From Sthenelais limicola (lineage: Eukaryota; Annelida; Polychaeta; Phyllodocida; Sigalionidae): a stretch of 64,000 bases of DNA. The notes below the pieces were generated by a model. That model ran no database searches. It saw only the letters and a list, made by a program, of their open reading frames with translations, and was not told the DNA's origin. Where the stretch lies: the NCBI GenBank assembly GCA_942159475.1, contig OW804097.1, forward strand, positions 39,878,298-39,942,297, read 5' to 3'. The position numbers and the translations under genes were made by a program. Position 1 is the first letter of the stretch. Each line of letters opens with the position of its first letter. Shown piece after piece: positions 9,064-19,838 of this stretch.

Positions 9064-9105
9064 CTCTGATGAAGCCACACACCTTGGCGCCAAACAATAA
9101 ATATG
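9064..9105 (+). other. CTGATGA-hairpin motif with AATAAA, retroelement 3' end
   Basis: CTGATGA is followed by a GCCA...TGGC hairpin, CCAAAC and AATAAA within 40 bases. The same layout recurs at 10904, 15252 (minus) and 56513, and less exactly at 21823 (minus) and 57474. It resembles the 3' ends of Penelope-like and related retroelements and recalls a hammerhead-ribozyme core; both readings are inference. Confidence 0.4.
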
Positions 9106-9299
9106 CTACAATGAATGCTCCGTGAGGTGTTTTTTAATTGAGTTGATTCATTCCCTTCATCTCTAATTTTTTTTAAATTATTTTATTGCATACAATTTCA
9201 GGATTGCCCTGATATTCTCATGGCAAAATTTTAAGAAAAGTTTAATAATTCACAATGAAACTACATATGATTTTAACATTAACAATAATCAATATAGAC

Positions 9300-9500
9300 T
9301 TATATATATATATAGTTAAATTGTCTTGTTCTAAACATTGGTCCACAATATTTTTCAAATCGGGTTTTTATCTTATAAAGCGAGATAGTAATTTGGGTGC
9401 ATCTATGTACAATTAATCAGCTCGTACCTTGAATAAAATTGTAACTTGTCACATATGGTCAGATTTGTACTGTGTACCTATAGTGTCTTGACGTGGCTGA
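9300..9500. other. AT-rich stretch with short TA run
   Basis: A short (TA)n run at about 9300-9313, nothing else recognised. Confidence 0.3.
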
Positions 9501-9504
9501 ATCA

Positions 9505-9765
9505 TCCTGGTAGCTCAGGTGGTAAGAGTTCAAGACACGTAATATAGAGGTTGTGGGTTCGATTTGTGCCTGGAGCATGCCTAGCTTTTTGATACTGTTC
9601 TACTCCATACCTGACATGACCAAGCCTAAGGACAGACACACAAGTCTATCCCACAAATGAGCATATCTGAGACCACGACTATAAATTGCGAGTTGCTCAT
9701 CATGACTTGCGAGGGAAACTCTGTTCATAAAAACAGCCTCCCATTCCCTGAATTTAAATAGGGTC
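9505..9765 (+). mobile_element. tRNA-derived SINE
   Basis: The head folds like a tRNA: a perfect box A (TAGCTCAGGTGG, about 9512-9523) and a degenerate box B (GGTTCGATTTG, about 9558). The outer stem TCCTGG/CCTGGA pairs at five of six positions. The head is followed by an unrelated body of about 190 bases ending near CCCTGAATTT. The degenerate B box and the length argue against a functional tRNA. No clear target duplication was found. Confidence 0.55.
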
Positions 9766-9805
9766 GGATATGATACAGCATTTTGGCCTCTCAGAGTTCA
9801 GCCTT

Positions 9806-10201
9806 TTAAAAGGGTCAGTCAATGGGTTTATGGCCACTTTTAGGACAACACATTGTATCGCAATAAAATGTTTTTCAATTCAATTTAATTCAATATGTCT
9901 AATTCATAGTCGCTCACAGGCGCATATTGAGAAAGCTTAGTTGAAAAGGTCTGTTGAGCACTAGAGGGCACTGAGGGTGCTGTGTGACGTCACAAAGTAT
10001 CATCTAAAATATACACAACACCTCTCCCGACTTGTTAGTATATAGTTATTGTTATGTAAATTGCATGTTCATTTCAAGTGTTAAACTGTGGAACTACTTT
10101 TCCCCTCATCTAAATGGGTAAAACTCACTTAATGTTAGGTTTTATTAAGTACCACTCAAATTGATTTTCTCATAATATTTTGGTGTTTAGTGACTCTTTA
10201 A
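9806..10201 (+). mobile_element. MITE family A copy, with retroposon tail inside
   Basis: Bounded by TTAA (9806-9809 and 10198-10201). Ends AAAAGGGTCAGTCAATGGG and TTTAGTGACTCTTTAA. Shares GTCGCTCACAGG, CACTAGAGGGCACTGAG-like and TGTGACGTCAC blocks with the other copies. At 9857-9897 a foreign AATAAA-containing, CAATTCAATTT-rich stretch replaces about 55 bases found in the other copies. Confidence 0.7.
9857..9897 (+). repeat. Retroposon-like 3' tail in MITE A
   Basis: GCAATAAAATGTTTTTC followed by CAATTCAATTTAATTCAATA. The AATAAA plus pentanucleotide-type tail is like the LINE tail at 20763-20786. It is probably a strongly 5'-truncated retroposon. Confidence 0.4.
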
Positions 10202-10437
10202 AGGTGGCCGAGGGGATGTTCATGTTGTCATTTATAATTAGTTTGGCCTTGTACATCACCAGTGTGTATGACAACTCCCTTATGGATGCAATTTCCGCAC
10301 CTCTAACCAGTTACCTATCTTATTTCATCTTAATTCCCGTCAGGAATTCAGTAATTAGAACGGTTATAGGCAAAGGTTTCTTGCTTGAATAAATCTAATT
10401 TCTCAATCGGCTGAATAAGAGAACGGGAGTGGAATGA

Positions 10438-10525
10438 CTGGGGAGAGTGGGAGAGAGAGGGAGAGAGAGATAGAGAGAGATAGAGAGAGAGGGAGAGAGA
10501 GAGAGAGGAAGAGAAAGAGGACTAC
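10438..10525 (+). repeat. GA-rich microsatellite
   Basis: Purine-only tract of GAGA/GGGA units. Open frames in it are low-complexity artefacts. Confidence 0.8.
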
Positions 10526-10895
10526 TGCTCCTCAGAGTGTGGGAGGAAGCTGGCAGAACCCCATGAGGAAGTCTGGTCATGGCACCAAATGAAATAATCC
10601 TGTAAACTGATTCAAACCGAGCTTAGAAAGGAAGCCTTTTTAATTAAGATACACATCCCTCTAAATGTTGCATTTACAATCTGATCTACCTAGATTGTCT
10701 TATTACCTGTCATACATTGGGGGCAAATCCTTTTTTTTAAATGTATTTAAACACCCACACTAGTTCCACAAGACCACCCATAGCCTTAAGCATCAGCTGT
10801 AAAGCACGTTGGTAAAACAAACACAGGTTCATTCCCTACTGGGACAACCTAAATATCGTGTAAGTGTTATTCGCCAAAGGGCTTCAACAGGCAAA
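10526..10895. other. No feature recognised
   Basis: Mixed sequence without a long open frame or a repeat seen elsewhere. Confidence 0.3.
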
Positions 10896-10901
10896 ATAGT
10901 T

Positions 10902-10932
10902 CCCTGATGAAGAGCTAATTCGAAACGTTGAA
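10902..10932 (+). other. CTGATGA-hairpin-CGAAAC motif
   Basis: CTGATGAA, a short GAG/TTC stem with loop CTAA, then CGAAACGTTG. It is the same arrangement as at 56513-56540. Probably the 3' end of a degraded retroelement. Confidence 0.4.
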
Positions 10933-11448
10933 AATCGATTAGTAAAACTCAGCAACTTTAAGCAACAAATTGTTATCCTTCAAATTTGGTGTTGCCTCCA
11001 AAATTTCAATGAATTTTAAAACCTCTTCCGCTGCCTAGACCTTTGTCCTGTTTGGTTAAGAACGCTTAGGAGCCGAGGTAAAGAACATGAAAAACAAGCA
11101 AGTCAGATTTTAAGGCTTACAGGTCCCGTAGATGGTGAGTCCCTGACACCAACTGCTGGAAAAGATTTCATTTTTCCTTTGAAAAATGACCAAAAGATCG
11201 ATGATACAAGTTATTTGGTTTGGTGGAACAGACCCATTAAATTGGGAACCTGGTTGTTACATAGGAGCTAAATGTGTAAGACAGGTAAGTGAGTGGTTGA
11301 AGTGGAACATGTGACATGACAAATTATGTAGGTAGAGCTAGGCAGGACAATGTGAAGTGGAGAGGGTGATGGAGGAGTGAGGGAGATGGGGGAGGGTTAA
11401 ATGGACGGCGATGGACGAGAGGCACCTCTTTGGCTAAAGTGAATGGAG
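10933..11448. other. No feature recognised
   Basis: Includes a G-rich purine stretch at 11350-11400, but no supported gene. Confidence 0.3.
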
Positions 11449-11567
11449 TTTAAGCCTGGGTTCCACTGCCACGCTACTTCTCCCGCTACTACTCCCGTTT
11501 CTGTGGTCCTGTTACTTTTAGAAGCGGAAGCAAGTAGCAGATGTGGCAGTGGAACCCAGGCTTTAGA
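11449..11567. mobile_element. Foldback MITE, about 118 bp
   Basis: The arm TTAAGCCTGGGTTCCACTGC (11449-11469) is repeated in inverted form at 11545-11567, with only a one-base gap or mismatch. The apparent open frames on both strands translate the arms and are not genes. Confidence 0.7.
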
Positions 11568-11596
11568 GTGATGTTTCATTGGCTAAATAGACAAGC

Positions 11597-11840
11597 CATT
11601 TTTCTCTTCTCCTCTCTCCTCTCTCCTCCTCCCCTTCTCTTCTTTCCATCTATCATCCACGTTCTCCCCCTCACTTCCTCTTTCCCCTCTCTCTCCTTTC
11701 TCTCTCTTCCTGCTATCTCTTCTCTCCCTCTATCGTCCTTGTTTCCTTCCTCTCTTTTCCCTCATCCCTTCTCCCTCTACCTCTCTCTCTCTTCCTTCCC
11801 CACTCTCCCCCCTCTATTTCACTTTCTCCTCCAACTCTGC
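11597..11840 (+). repeat. Polypyrimidine (CT-rich) tract
   Basis: Nearly pure C/T for about 240 bases (TCTCC, CCTCTC and TTCC units). The long open frame it creates is low complexity. Confidence 0.8.
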
Positions 11841-12640
11841 TCTAGTCATAACTATTCGATTTGATTCATTTAAAGTTTTTTATTCTGCCGACACACATTA
11901 CATTTACATGCTATGTTGTCAGAGGTGACAGACAAATGGTTATTATGTTATAATACAAATTATTATAAAGTATTCAATTTTGCTTATACAGTACGTTCCT
12001 AACTGTAAGGGAATATGTGGATTTGCTATATAATATATTTAATAAACGATGAGAATATCAGCGATATGAAAACTCATGTTATTAAAAATGTATTGTATTA
12101 AAAGTATATCAAATGACACATAATGTATAATTAGAATGCAAGTAAATATTCCTCTTTGAATATTTTATATGTACCTGTATACATTTTGTTTCCTCTTTCA
12201 ATTCACTCAGATGCACATATATATTCATTTAGTTCACTCTTTCAGTTTCGTCATGAATATTTAATTTGTCTTGAGGTATATCTAACCCTGGGGGAATATA
12301 TAATATTCAGGAGGACTAAAGGTTGGTACAGTTGTGGGCCGGTTGTGGTGTATATTGATTTCCTATCTCTCTACCAAGGGGCTCCTTGTAAGGCTCTCTG
12401 GCTTTATGAAGGCAGTTGTAGCTACTTGTAGCTGCCGTCCCTCCACCTCTAAATACATTGCTTCCCTTCTGTATGCCCCATACATGGTGAAGGTGGACGC
12501 ATGAAAGGGGGGGCTCTAGATGAGCGAGGTCCACTAATGAAGTTAACTTTGGTCTTATTTTATTTTAAACCATGGATAGAGGTCACACACTATAACTTTT
12601 CTACTCCAAATCATCCCTATCTATATCCGTATTTTACAAT
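11841..12640. other. AT-rich stretch, no gene
   Basis: Contains short open frames on both strands around 12156-12534 with no recognisable domain. No repeat match. Confidence 0.3.
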
Positions 12641-12644
12641 TGTT

Positions 12645-12742
12645 TAAAAGATTTAAGATATGTTTATTCAGAAAGAGCATTAGGGGTTTTCTGTAAAAGA
12701 TTTAAGATATGTTTATTCAGAAAGAGCATTAGGGGTTTTCTG
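12645..12742 (+). repeat. Exact 49-bp tandem duplication
   Basis: A 49-base unit beginning TAAAAGATTTAAGATATG occurs twice head to tail (12645-12693 and 12694-12742) without a difference. It is a recent duplication or an assembly artefact. Confidence 0.85.
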
Positions 12743-12931
12743 ATGTAAACCATATTAAATGTATAGAATATAGAATATATGTAAATTAAATAGTTATCTT
12801 GAATATAAATAAATATTGTAGCCATGCTTTGATGAGATATAGGAAGGTAGAAAACTCTGGTAAGAACATCAGACAGAGGTGATAAGATTCCTGCCTGGGC
12901 CAGACTAGTACTTTCCACCAAAAGCCACTAC

Positions 12932-13326
12932 AATAGAGGATTTGCATGTGCCCCTGTGCATGTCCTTGGCTATTGTCTTGACTATTGGCCTTCAACTGAA
13001 TAACAGAAAATGTCTGTTACAGTGCATGCTGGGATATGTTCAGTTTGGCTCTGACACAAATATTTAGCTATATTTCTATTGAAAGTTGGACGAATTCTTT
13101 CACCAGTATCATAGCTTGAATAAATGATCTATAACAGCCAAATGCATGATGGGAATGATGGCGGCTTGTGTTATGATAACATGTATAACACATGCATATT
13201 GACATCGGACCACCTAGATAGTCCATGCTGAATATGCCATGTTTCTATAGATTTTACACTGACATGCAACTCCCATAATTCTATGCGAATCAAGTTTCAC
13301 GATGGTGGACATGCAAGTCCCCTATT
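12932..13326 (+). mobile_element. MITE family D copy
   Basis: Begins AATAGAGGATTTGCATGTG and ends ATGCAAGTCCCCTATT. Shares TGTTACAGTGCATGCTGGG, CAAATGCATGATGGGAA, TAACACATG and TTTCTATAGATTTTACAC with other copies. Non-coding. Confidence 0.75.
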
Positions 13327-13329
13327 AGT

Positions 13330-14034
13330 GCCGTTGTGATATCGAAAAGTGACCCCGTCGAAAAGTGACCCGTGGGTCGATTTTGGACGTCGAAAATCAA
13401 CCCATGGGTCACTTTTCGGCAATCGAAAAGTGACCCACCCCATCAAAAAATGACCCACCCATTTATGCAGAGATATATAGACATAACTTTTATACCATAT
13501 TGAGCGTTCATTTGTCAGCAATCATGAAGCTACATGGAGCTAATGTAACAACATGGAATGTGTTTTAGCTCCCGAATATTGTCGCGCTAAATGTTACACC
13601 TATTTAATCACCCTAGGTGTTATAATAGGCTGGCTTATTGTAATAATGCCCTCACCGTGTAGAAACTGAGGGAGGATAATTGTTACTATTAATAGGTATT
13701 ATGTATCCAGATTATTTTATTAGATTTTAAAACTAGGAAGTGTCTATAGATGTTATGGTAGAAATTGCAGTTACAACGGATATTTATTTCTCATTACATT
13801 ATTATGTAGAATCTATACGTTATAAGTTATTATACTCACTAGAAACTTTATGTTAAACTATCTATCAAACAACTGAATTAATATACAATATCAGGCATCG
13901 TAATATATTATTTCAGAACATTAAGTTAGAAAAGAAGAGGGGGTCGATTTTCGATGGGGTGGGTCACTTTTCAATTGCCGAAAATCGACCCATGGGTCAC
14001 TTTTCGATGGGGGTCACTTTTCGTCATGACACCG
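13330..14034. mobile_element. 705-bp element with long terminal inverted repeats
   Basis: Both ends carry about 100-130 bases of inverted repeat built from the word TCGAAAAGTGACCC and its complement (13341-13465 and 13940-14030). The middle (13470-13930) is AT-rich with no coding frame. The arms contain internal repeats, so each arm can also fold on itself. Probably a non-autonomous foldback transposon. It lies four bases after a family D copy. Confidence 0.75.
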
Positions 14035-14330
14035 TCCCTGTCAACTCCTTCATCCCCTCAGTCTCATCACCCCTCAACCTCAGTCACTGCAACGCCCCCC
14101 CCCCCCCCAATCCTTATTTCTCCTATAGCATTTCTCAAACCCTTTATCCATTATTAATCCCCCTCACTATCCTCAGCTCTTTTCAACTCCTCCATCCCCT
14201 GTGCCCCCCCCGGCACCCCTCAAACTCTCAGTCCCCCTGCCACCCTACAGCAACTTCTTCAGACCACTCAGCCCCCCTGCTATAGAAATACATGAGCCGC
14301 CTCAACTTTCCCCACCTCAGCCTTCTCTCC
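14035..14330 (+). repeat. C-rich low-complexity stretch
   Basis: C/T-rich sequence with a run of C at about 14094-14108. Apparent Pro/Ser-rich frames are low complexity. Confidence 0.5.
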
Positions 14331-14477
14331 CTTTGCTGAACCCATATGACAAGGTGGAGTGCATAATCTCATTTCTCATGTCACAATATGCAGTAAAAAG
14401 CTGCAGGAAATGGATTTGGGAGTAATGTGATTACATTTTTGTCAAAAATCAATTACACAGAGAAATATTCCCCTAGA

Positions 14478-14714
14478 AGGGTCAGATTGCCAGAAAATGT
14501 ACAATTGGCAACTCTACACATTTAGTAAAATATGCTAAATTAGGCTGGAAATCGATAAATACCAGGTATATCTGAGTATATTTTGTATTATGTTGTTTTA
14601 AAATATCTGTTCTGCTATATCAGACTGTATTTTGAAGCTCATTTCTCTCTTAAGTTTGGGTTATTTGAGAGAATTGGTGAAGACGAATTGTACATTTTCT
14701 GACGATCTGACCCA
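14478..14714 (-). mobile_element. MITE family C copy
   Basis: Ends AGGGTCAGATTGCCAGAAAA and TTTTCTGACGATCTGACCCA-type inverted repeats. The interior shares AAATACCAGGTATATCTGAG with the other copies, in reverse orientation to 47134-47370. Confidence 0.75.
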
Positions 14715-14934
14715 GAAACGGTTTCTAAGAAGATAAAGGCACAGCCCAAGCTTATGCCACAATGATTCGCACTGTTTCTAGAAACACCAGTTTTTTCCTA
14801 GTTTTAAATGCAGTGAAATATTGATTAATTCTATAAATGTATTCTCGGTGATATGTTGTTACCTCGTTGAGTTCATTCCTTGATTTTTGTTATATCATTA
14901 CAGATATATGTAGCTTGATACCTATATATAGATG

Positions 14935-15000
14935 ACAGACAGAGAGACACCAGCTGAAAAAGTTCAAACTAAACAGCCTGGTAAAGTACACAATAAGAAT
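14935..15000 (+). repeat. Repeat family G fragment
   Basis: ACCAGCTG, then CAAACTAAACAGCCTGGTAA, the second half of the unit seen at 32460, 34320 and 52750. Confidence 0.5.
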
Positions 15001-15169
15001 AAGCAAAATAAGCTCAAAAAGCAACAAATGTTAGATGTTGCACTGCTTATTTTAGTATGATTAATATAGTAGATGTATACATTTTGCATGTTGTGTTGGT
15101 GCTAGGTCTCTCCTAAAAGACGCAGATTCAAGAAGGAATAATCTATGTAAAACTATGGAATAAATAAAA

Positions 15170-15283
15170 GGTTTATTATTATTAAGTAGGGGAAGGGAGT
15201 CTCAATAAGTACAACAACCGATTCCAAGTTCTAGGTGGCTTTTATTGAAATGTTGGTTGACTTACAGTTAAGTCGTCATCAGA
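15170..15283 (-). mobile_element. Retroelement 3' end with CTGATGA hairpin
   Basis: On the minus strand CTGATGA is followed by a GACTTA...TAAGTC hairpin, then AACCAAC, TTTCAATAAA and a conserved-looking tail ending near TTGTTGTACTTATTGAG. The order resembles a Penelope-like element terminus, which is an inference. The upstream minus-strand sequence (15284-15548) is open but has no recognised domain. Confidence 0.4.
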
Positions 15284-16763
15284 GAATCTATTATTATTAC
15301 TAAACCAATGTTCCGGTACCTTTACTCCATGTTGATGTATGTACCACATGCTATTTGTATGGGCGGGAGTTGTGTGGTAATTTGCACCAGTTCCACGCAT
15401 GTTGTATGACTTCCTGTCCCAAGTAAGCATAGCCATATAAGGTAAGCATAGCAACATGGGAGTAAATATAGAACCTAAATTTGAATGTGGTACTCGGGAC
15501 ACTATTACATTGTCCTCGATGTTTTTGTTTTTTTCGTAACTCACTCACCTATCGGCTTGTGGGCCACAAAAAAACAAACATCTCGGAGAGTGCAATGGTG
15601 TCCCTTGTACCACATTCTCATCAGGTTCTATCTATTTACCTATCTATATAATTTTAGAGCCAACCATGAGAGTTAATTGTATTTTAATTGAAATAACTGA
15701 TGTAACCATGACAACAACTAACCATACCTATGCTCCATTCTTTGGTAATGTCAATACTCTGGCCATACTTTGTGCTATATATTCATCAATTAACTAGTAT
15801 TCCAATTGAGTTTACTTTAGTTTAATTTCTTCCTAGAGCCAATTATTTGAGAATTCAATATTTGCAATACATCATGTCATCAATGGAATTTGGATACATA
15901 CCTTATAAAATAATGTAATATTTGTAATAATGGTCTATCATTCTGATTATAGACAAAATGTTTCCTCATCACCGATGTCTTCTATGACAATGCCGAAATT
16001 GGTCATTCTTTACCATTTTCACCCTCGACTCATACTGTTTTTATTCCTTGTGACAAAGTTGGAATCACACATGTGATACATCAACAGATACGCAGATTTG
16101 TTTACCACAACTTGAAGAGTTGAAATTAGTTTTCATTAAGTTGTCATGAAATTGGAGAGATTTGATTGCCACAAGGTCCTTATTCTTTTACAATTTCACA
16201 ATTTCTCAGAAACAGTTGCCATGGCAACGAACATAATTTCTAAGAAGTGACAGTTGTACCAAACTGTTTGCCACATTGTAATCTCAGATATCATATATAC
16301 GATCAGAGAAGTCACATAAAAAAATCTATCATGGTTCAATTGGAGGGACGTCTGGAAACATAATGTTTATGGGCCTTATTAGGCGACTCTGGCTATAGTT
16401 GATTTTGTCCTCATGCATCATAGACCTAGTAGTCTATAATAAGTTTTCCATCATTTGCGCAGGGCAGGTTTCTCTGGGATTACTTGATTTCAGGCGCTGA
16501 CACAGTACAAGGGTATTGAATATCTAAGGTTGAGAACCTGAGGAAGGAGAGCAGTAGAAGTGAAGTAAATATAGACACTTCATGGAAGACTTCTAGTGTT
16601 TAAATACACTGGGGAAAGATTTGGATCACGTGGCACTGCAGATCTAGGTGATGCGAGCTGACATGAACTCTGTCTCTGGTTACCCCTTTCTCCGCCCCTC
16701 TCCTTCTCTCTCTCTCTCTCTTCTCCGCTACAATAAGGACCACCCTATACACACACCTTCTCC
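15284..16763. other. No supported gene
   Basis: Overlapping short frames on both strands at 15284-15676 have no recognised domain and may be the rest of a degraded retroelement. A (CT)n run lies at 16704-16722. Confidence 0.3.
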
Positions 16764-17109
16764 AATAGGGGAGTTGCATGTGCCAATGCGCCTGTCTGAT
16801 ACAGTGCATGCTGGGATAGATTCAGTTCAGGTTTGACATAAACATATTTAGCTAAAATTGCAAGAATGTTTTCACCAATATCACAGTCTGTATAAACGAT
16901 TTATGAAAACCAAATGCATGATGGGAAAGATGTTGGCTTGTGTTGTGGAAACATGTACATAACACATGGATATTGACATGATTGGAGCACCGAAGAATAT
17001 TCCATGCAGAACATGACATGTTTTCTATAGATTTTAATCTGTACCATAAGGTCCATACAAATTCCATGAGAATCAAGATTCAAGATGGCGGCTATGCAAG
17101 CCCTCTATT
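16764..17109 (+). mobile_element. MITE family D copy
   Basis: Starts AATAGGGGAGTTGCATGTG and ends GGCTATGCAAGCCCTCTAT. The interior matches the other D copies (GTGCATGCTGGGATAGATTC, CAAATGCATGATGGGAAAG). Confidence 0.75.
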
Positions 17110-17627
17110 GATCTCCCGGGGCAGTCAGACCATCATTTCCCCTGCATCCTCTCACTATATGTAGCCAGTGATGTTGCACATTCATGAGATCTTGTGCTAA
17201 ACTTTCTCGCGCGCTCAGACTAGGCGGGAGACTTATTAGGAGTATTGAGACATCATTTGGTATGTTCAAGGTCAATGAGAGAAACTCACCGTCCAAACTG
17301 TGATTCATACTGACTGCTTTTAATCGAGCATTTTGATGCTTCTTGTAATAAAGTAGAGTTTTAATTAAGCTAAGATATATATATTAAATTAGTAACTAAA
17401 CTAAAGACTATTTCTAATAGTTTACATTCTTCCATACAGTGGGTTCCTGTTCAAACTCGGGGGAAAGATACAGTAGCCTAATGACAGGCCACAGGTTAAG
17501 CCAGTTCTCCACTCATGCAATATGAGCTACTAATGTTGACGTGTGATATATGTACGGTATGTATCGCACGTGAAAAGGAATGCTGCTATATTCTGAACCT
17601 ATCGCATCCACTCATGCTAAATGATAG

Positions 17628-17629
<2 letters not shown>
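17110..17629. other. No feature recognised
   Basis: Mixed sequence, no repeated block found. Confidence 0.3.

Positions 17630-17690
<61 letters not shown>
17630..17690 (+). repeat. (TA)n microsatellite, about 30 units
   Basis: Uninterrupted TA dinucleotide run of about 60 bases. The Tyr/Ile-rich frame across it is an artefact. Confidence 0.95.
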
Positions 17691-17700
<10 letters not shown>

Positions 17701-18545
17701 ACATATCACATCGGTGGCTTCAAGCTGAACTTGTGACATCATATGAGACACAATTTTTAGATGTATGCCTGAAACCATGCGATGTACCAGCTATATATAA
17801 AAGTGTCGAATCAAACATGACTCCACTGAAGTGACACAAGTCGCAAATGATTATTGTGGCACATGGAGGCCCCGTTATTGATACAAGGCTTGGTGCAATA
17901 CGACATGCAATAAACATGAATGAACATGTGGTGTAATTTCTATCACCACCATGTAAAAATGCAAAATTATACAAGCCCTTGCAGCTGAATTGCTAGCTTT
18001 TTGTGAGCAAGTCAATGGACCTGTTATGTTGACTGAAATCACACTTGAATTTACTTGTGTTTTTGTAGTGTTAGAAGGTTAATGTAGACATTAAAGGAAC
18101 AATTAAAAAACAATATAGGCACAAGCTCACTAGAACAAAATATTCAGTAGAAGTTGTTTAAAGCCTGTTGATACTGCTTGGTGAAATTACTTCTATGCCG
18201 TTCTAATGATGCGGAAATAAACGGGCAAGGCAAAAGCTTTCCCCAAACCGTAACATCGCATTGTTTTGGTGTAGCACGTGGCATAGGTCACATCATTGTT
18301 GCACATAATAGTGCCCCAATGGGTCACAAGCACAGCTGTGAATGCCCGTGGGTTCGAATGCCAGATGCAGTGAAACTCAAAGCGCAAGTGTACCTGACAT
18401 GTGATAGGAACACCAGGGGGCATGATTCCCACCTGGGGCAGGACTTTACCACATGGAACATTACAACACCGGTACCCCTGCCTGGTTTAACCATGTCCCT
18501 CAACCAAGTCAGAAAATGATAGTTGGTTTTATTTTACTTTATTCA
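17691..18545. other. No supported gene; possible SINE remnant
   Basis: A box-B-like GGGTTCGAATGCC at about 18349 and a 113-residue frame at 18178-18519 suggest an old SINE, but the box A spacing is wrong. I see no firm feature. Confidence 0.25.
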
Positions 18546-18926
18546 TATGTGATTTGTTTCAGAAAAATGAGTCACAAGTCGCAAAAAATGGATGTTGAGA
18601 TATCATCATATATTTGAAAAGATGTGATCAAGCGGATTCCAATGATAGTAAACAGTTGGCAGGTAATCAGTATTTCTATATTTCAAGCTTGCAATATTTC
18701 CCGTTGGGCGTTTACTATAGTAAATTAGCTAAATAATTATACTCAGATGACATCATAAATGCATGTTTAAGACACTTGATAATTTGGAAAATGTAGTGAT
18801 GCTACGAACCATGTTAAGCACCCCGCAAAAATGAAAACATTACCACAAAGAGATCTTGTGAATAAAACACTTTGAAGAATATCAATTTGGCGACTTGTGA
18901 CTCATGTTCCTGTAGCCCATCACATA
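18546..18926 (+). mobile_element. MITE family B copy
   Basis: Ends TGTGATTTGTTTCAG with GAGTCACAAGTCGC, and GGCGACTTGTGACTCATG with CATCACAT. Interior shares GAAAAGATGTGATCAAGCGG and CAATGATAGTAAACAG. Confidence 0.75.
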
Positions 18927-19537
18927 TGCATCCAATCCCAACCAAGTAAGAAAATAATAATTAGTTTTATTTCATTTATATGCATTCAACTTCAAGGGTT
19001 CGGTTAAGGGGTATCATCCCCATCCAAGGAAACCTATAAATTATGACTGATGACACTCAGATGGTGTAGGAGTTTATAGAGTTCAGAGGGATATTATGTG
19101 TTCATGTTGTAGACACCTCTCTACCTCAGCCTTGCTTTTAGTTTGTAGTGGTAAACCTGGTAAATAACGCATAGGTTGCCATGACTACTTGTCATTAACC
19201 CGCTAGTGGTTGAACACTTACAATTAAACTATATAATTATATATACACAACAACCCCGCCTCAGATCCAATAAGTATCTAATAAATGATATAATAGATGA
19301 CAACTTGAATTTTAAATATAAGCATCCTTTTATTCAATTGCTTCTGTGCGTCTTCCCTATAGTCCTTTGTACTAATTGACTATCAGACTAGCTCTCACTG
19401 TAAAATGCAGTAAATAAGTCATTTAACTATAATTAACTGCCTGGAATTTAATCAAGAAGATATAATCTAACTAATTAGCAGTGCTTACTACGATACCGCC
19501 TGATGAATGCTTCTACCCGCGCACGGCCCAGATTCTC
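18927..19537. other. No feature recognised
   Basis: AT-rich sequence without a long frame. Confidence 0.3.
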
Positions 19538-19838
19538 AATAGGGGAATTGCATGTGCCACTGCGCATGTCAGTTACAGTTCATCCTGGGATGGATTCTGA
19601 TGAAATGTGACACACAAATAATTGGCAACATTTTTATCGAAAATTGCAAGAATGTTTTCACCAATATCAGTTTTTATAAATGATCTATCAAAACCAAATG
19701 CATGGTGGGAAAGATGTGGACTTGTGCCATGGAAACAAGTCATGTATAACACATGGGTATTGACATTAGAGCATTGATAAATATTCCATGCCGAACATGA
19801 CATTTTTTCTATAGATTTTATCCTGTACCATTAGTCCC
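19538..19838 (+). mobile_element. MITE family D, left part, interrupted by LINE
   Basis: Starts AATAGGGGAATTGCATGTG. It matches the other D copies up to CTGTACCATTAGTCCC at about 19838, then stops. The last 40 bases of the same copy are at 20787-20826. Confidence 0.7.

Noticed and set aside
11541..11864. 107-codon Ser/Pro/Leu-rich frame
   Set aside because: It reads through a foldback arm and a CT-rich tract; low complexity with no domain. The same applies to the long frames at 24551-25377, 53226-53647, 58103-58653 and 59088-59602.
17515..17736. Frame with alternating Tyr/Ile
   Set aside because: It is the translation of a (TA)n microsatellite.
18178..18519. 113-codon frame and a box-B-like GGTTCGAATGCC
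   Set aside because: No recognised domain; box A is poorly matched and about 80 bases away, so neither a gene nor a firm SINE.
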